This document shows, in pieces, positions 63,970-64,000 of a DNA stretch of 64,000 bases. The notes below the pieces were generated by a model that did not search any database, was not told where the DNA came from, and saw only the letters and a program-made list of their open reading frames with translations. Made by a program: the position numbers and the translations under genes. Numbering within the stretch: the first letter of the stretch is position 1; each line of letters begins with the position of its first letter. This stretch comes from Sphingomonas sp. GC_Shp_5 (GTDB lineage Bacteria > Pseudomonadota > Alphaproteobacteria > Sphingomonadales > Sphingomonadaceae), in NCBI RefSeq assembly GCF_026540855.1, contig NZ_JALNUP010000003.1, positions 147,909 to 211,908 on the forward strand, written 5' to 3'.

Positions 63970-64000
63970 CCTGAGCTATCCGGGGACCTCGCGACGGATT

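Larger units (their letters stand above)
59006..64000. mobile_element. Left end of a probable genomic island (continues beyond window)
   Basis: From the tRNA fragment rightward the composition becomes clearly more AT-rich, most visibly across the KAP gene, and the gene content is accessory. Because the tRNA fragment has its CCA end at 58961, the inserted DNA should lie at higher coordinates and end at an intact tRNA-Thr(CGU), outside the window. No integrase is visible in this part. Bases 59006-59211 and 62590-62840 hold no convincing gene. Confidence 0.65.

Noticed and set aside
1..64000. CRISPR arrays, insertion sequences, rRNA genes
   Set aside because: No regularly spaced repeats, transposase motifs or rRNA-like segments were seen anywhere in the window.

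Overview
The window looks like the chromosome of a GC-rich alphaproteobacterium of the Sphingomonadaceae (Sphingomonas-like). The signs are several large TonB-dependent receptors paired with glycoside hydrolases, a DUF5818 protein beside rpsU, a FecI/FecR/FecA set, and the SapC / JmjC-cupin / tryptophan-halogenase gene group common in this family. No rRNA, CRISPR array or complete tRNA gene is visible.

Layout: 1-2.6 kb holds a small secreted protein, a predicted zinc protease and a DUF3147 membrane protein. 2.6-11.2 kb is a first glycan locus: a receptor facing an operon of two GH43-type proteins, an aldose 1-epimerase and a GH5-like enzyme, followed by an FCD/GntR regulator with a 16-bp palindrome before its start. 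11.2-20.6 kb is an export and signalling block: two MacB-type permeases, an ATPase and an HlyD adaptor, divergent from an NtrC-like regulator without a recognisable sigma-54 contact loop and its histidine kinase. 20.7-29.7 kb has a small outer-membrane barrel and a second glycan locus (GH3, LacI, receptor, GH144-type enzyme), best read as beta-1,2-glucan utilisation. 29.8-33.8 kb is mostly housekeeping (DEAD-box helicase, AbrB-type membrane protein, isochorismatase-fold hydrolase, ribosomal protein S21). 34.1-41.3 kb carries a classical autotransporter and a FecI-FecR-FecA cell-surface signalling operon. 41.5-46.0 kb has DUF4174, a Tat-exported SDR dehydrogenase, a lone molybdopterin-binding oxidase subunit and a RibD/DHFR-like protein.

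46.2-58.5 kb is a third glycan locus. A beta-helix protein and a GH16 laminarinase-like enzyme converge on a minus-strand series: DUF6445, TonB receptor, SapC, JmjC cupin, tryptophan halogenase, LacI, MFS. Three candidate oxidative tailoring enzymes next to a sugar-locus receptor, with no small-molecule pathway visible, make this the most interesting possibly undescribed system here.

At 58961-59005 lies the 3' part of a tRNA-Thr(CGU) gene, from anticodon loop to CCA. It looks like one end of an integrated genomic island that runs rightward out of the window. The island starts with a visible drop in GC and a 1125-residue KAP-type P-loop NTPase, a family with a known phage-exclusion member (PifA of plasmid F). 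The last 1.4 kb holds only weakly supported small genes.

Start sites were adjusted by ribosome-binding sites and signal peptides where possible. All functions are inferred from sequence read by eye; no searches were run.
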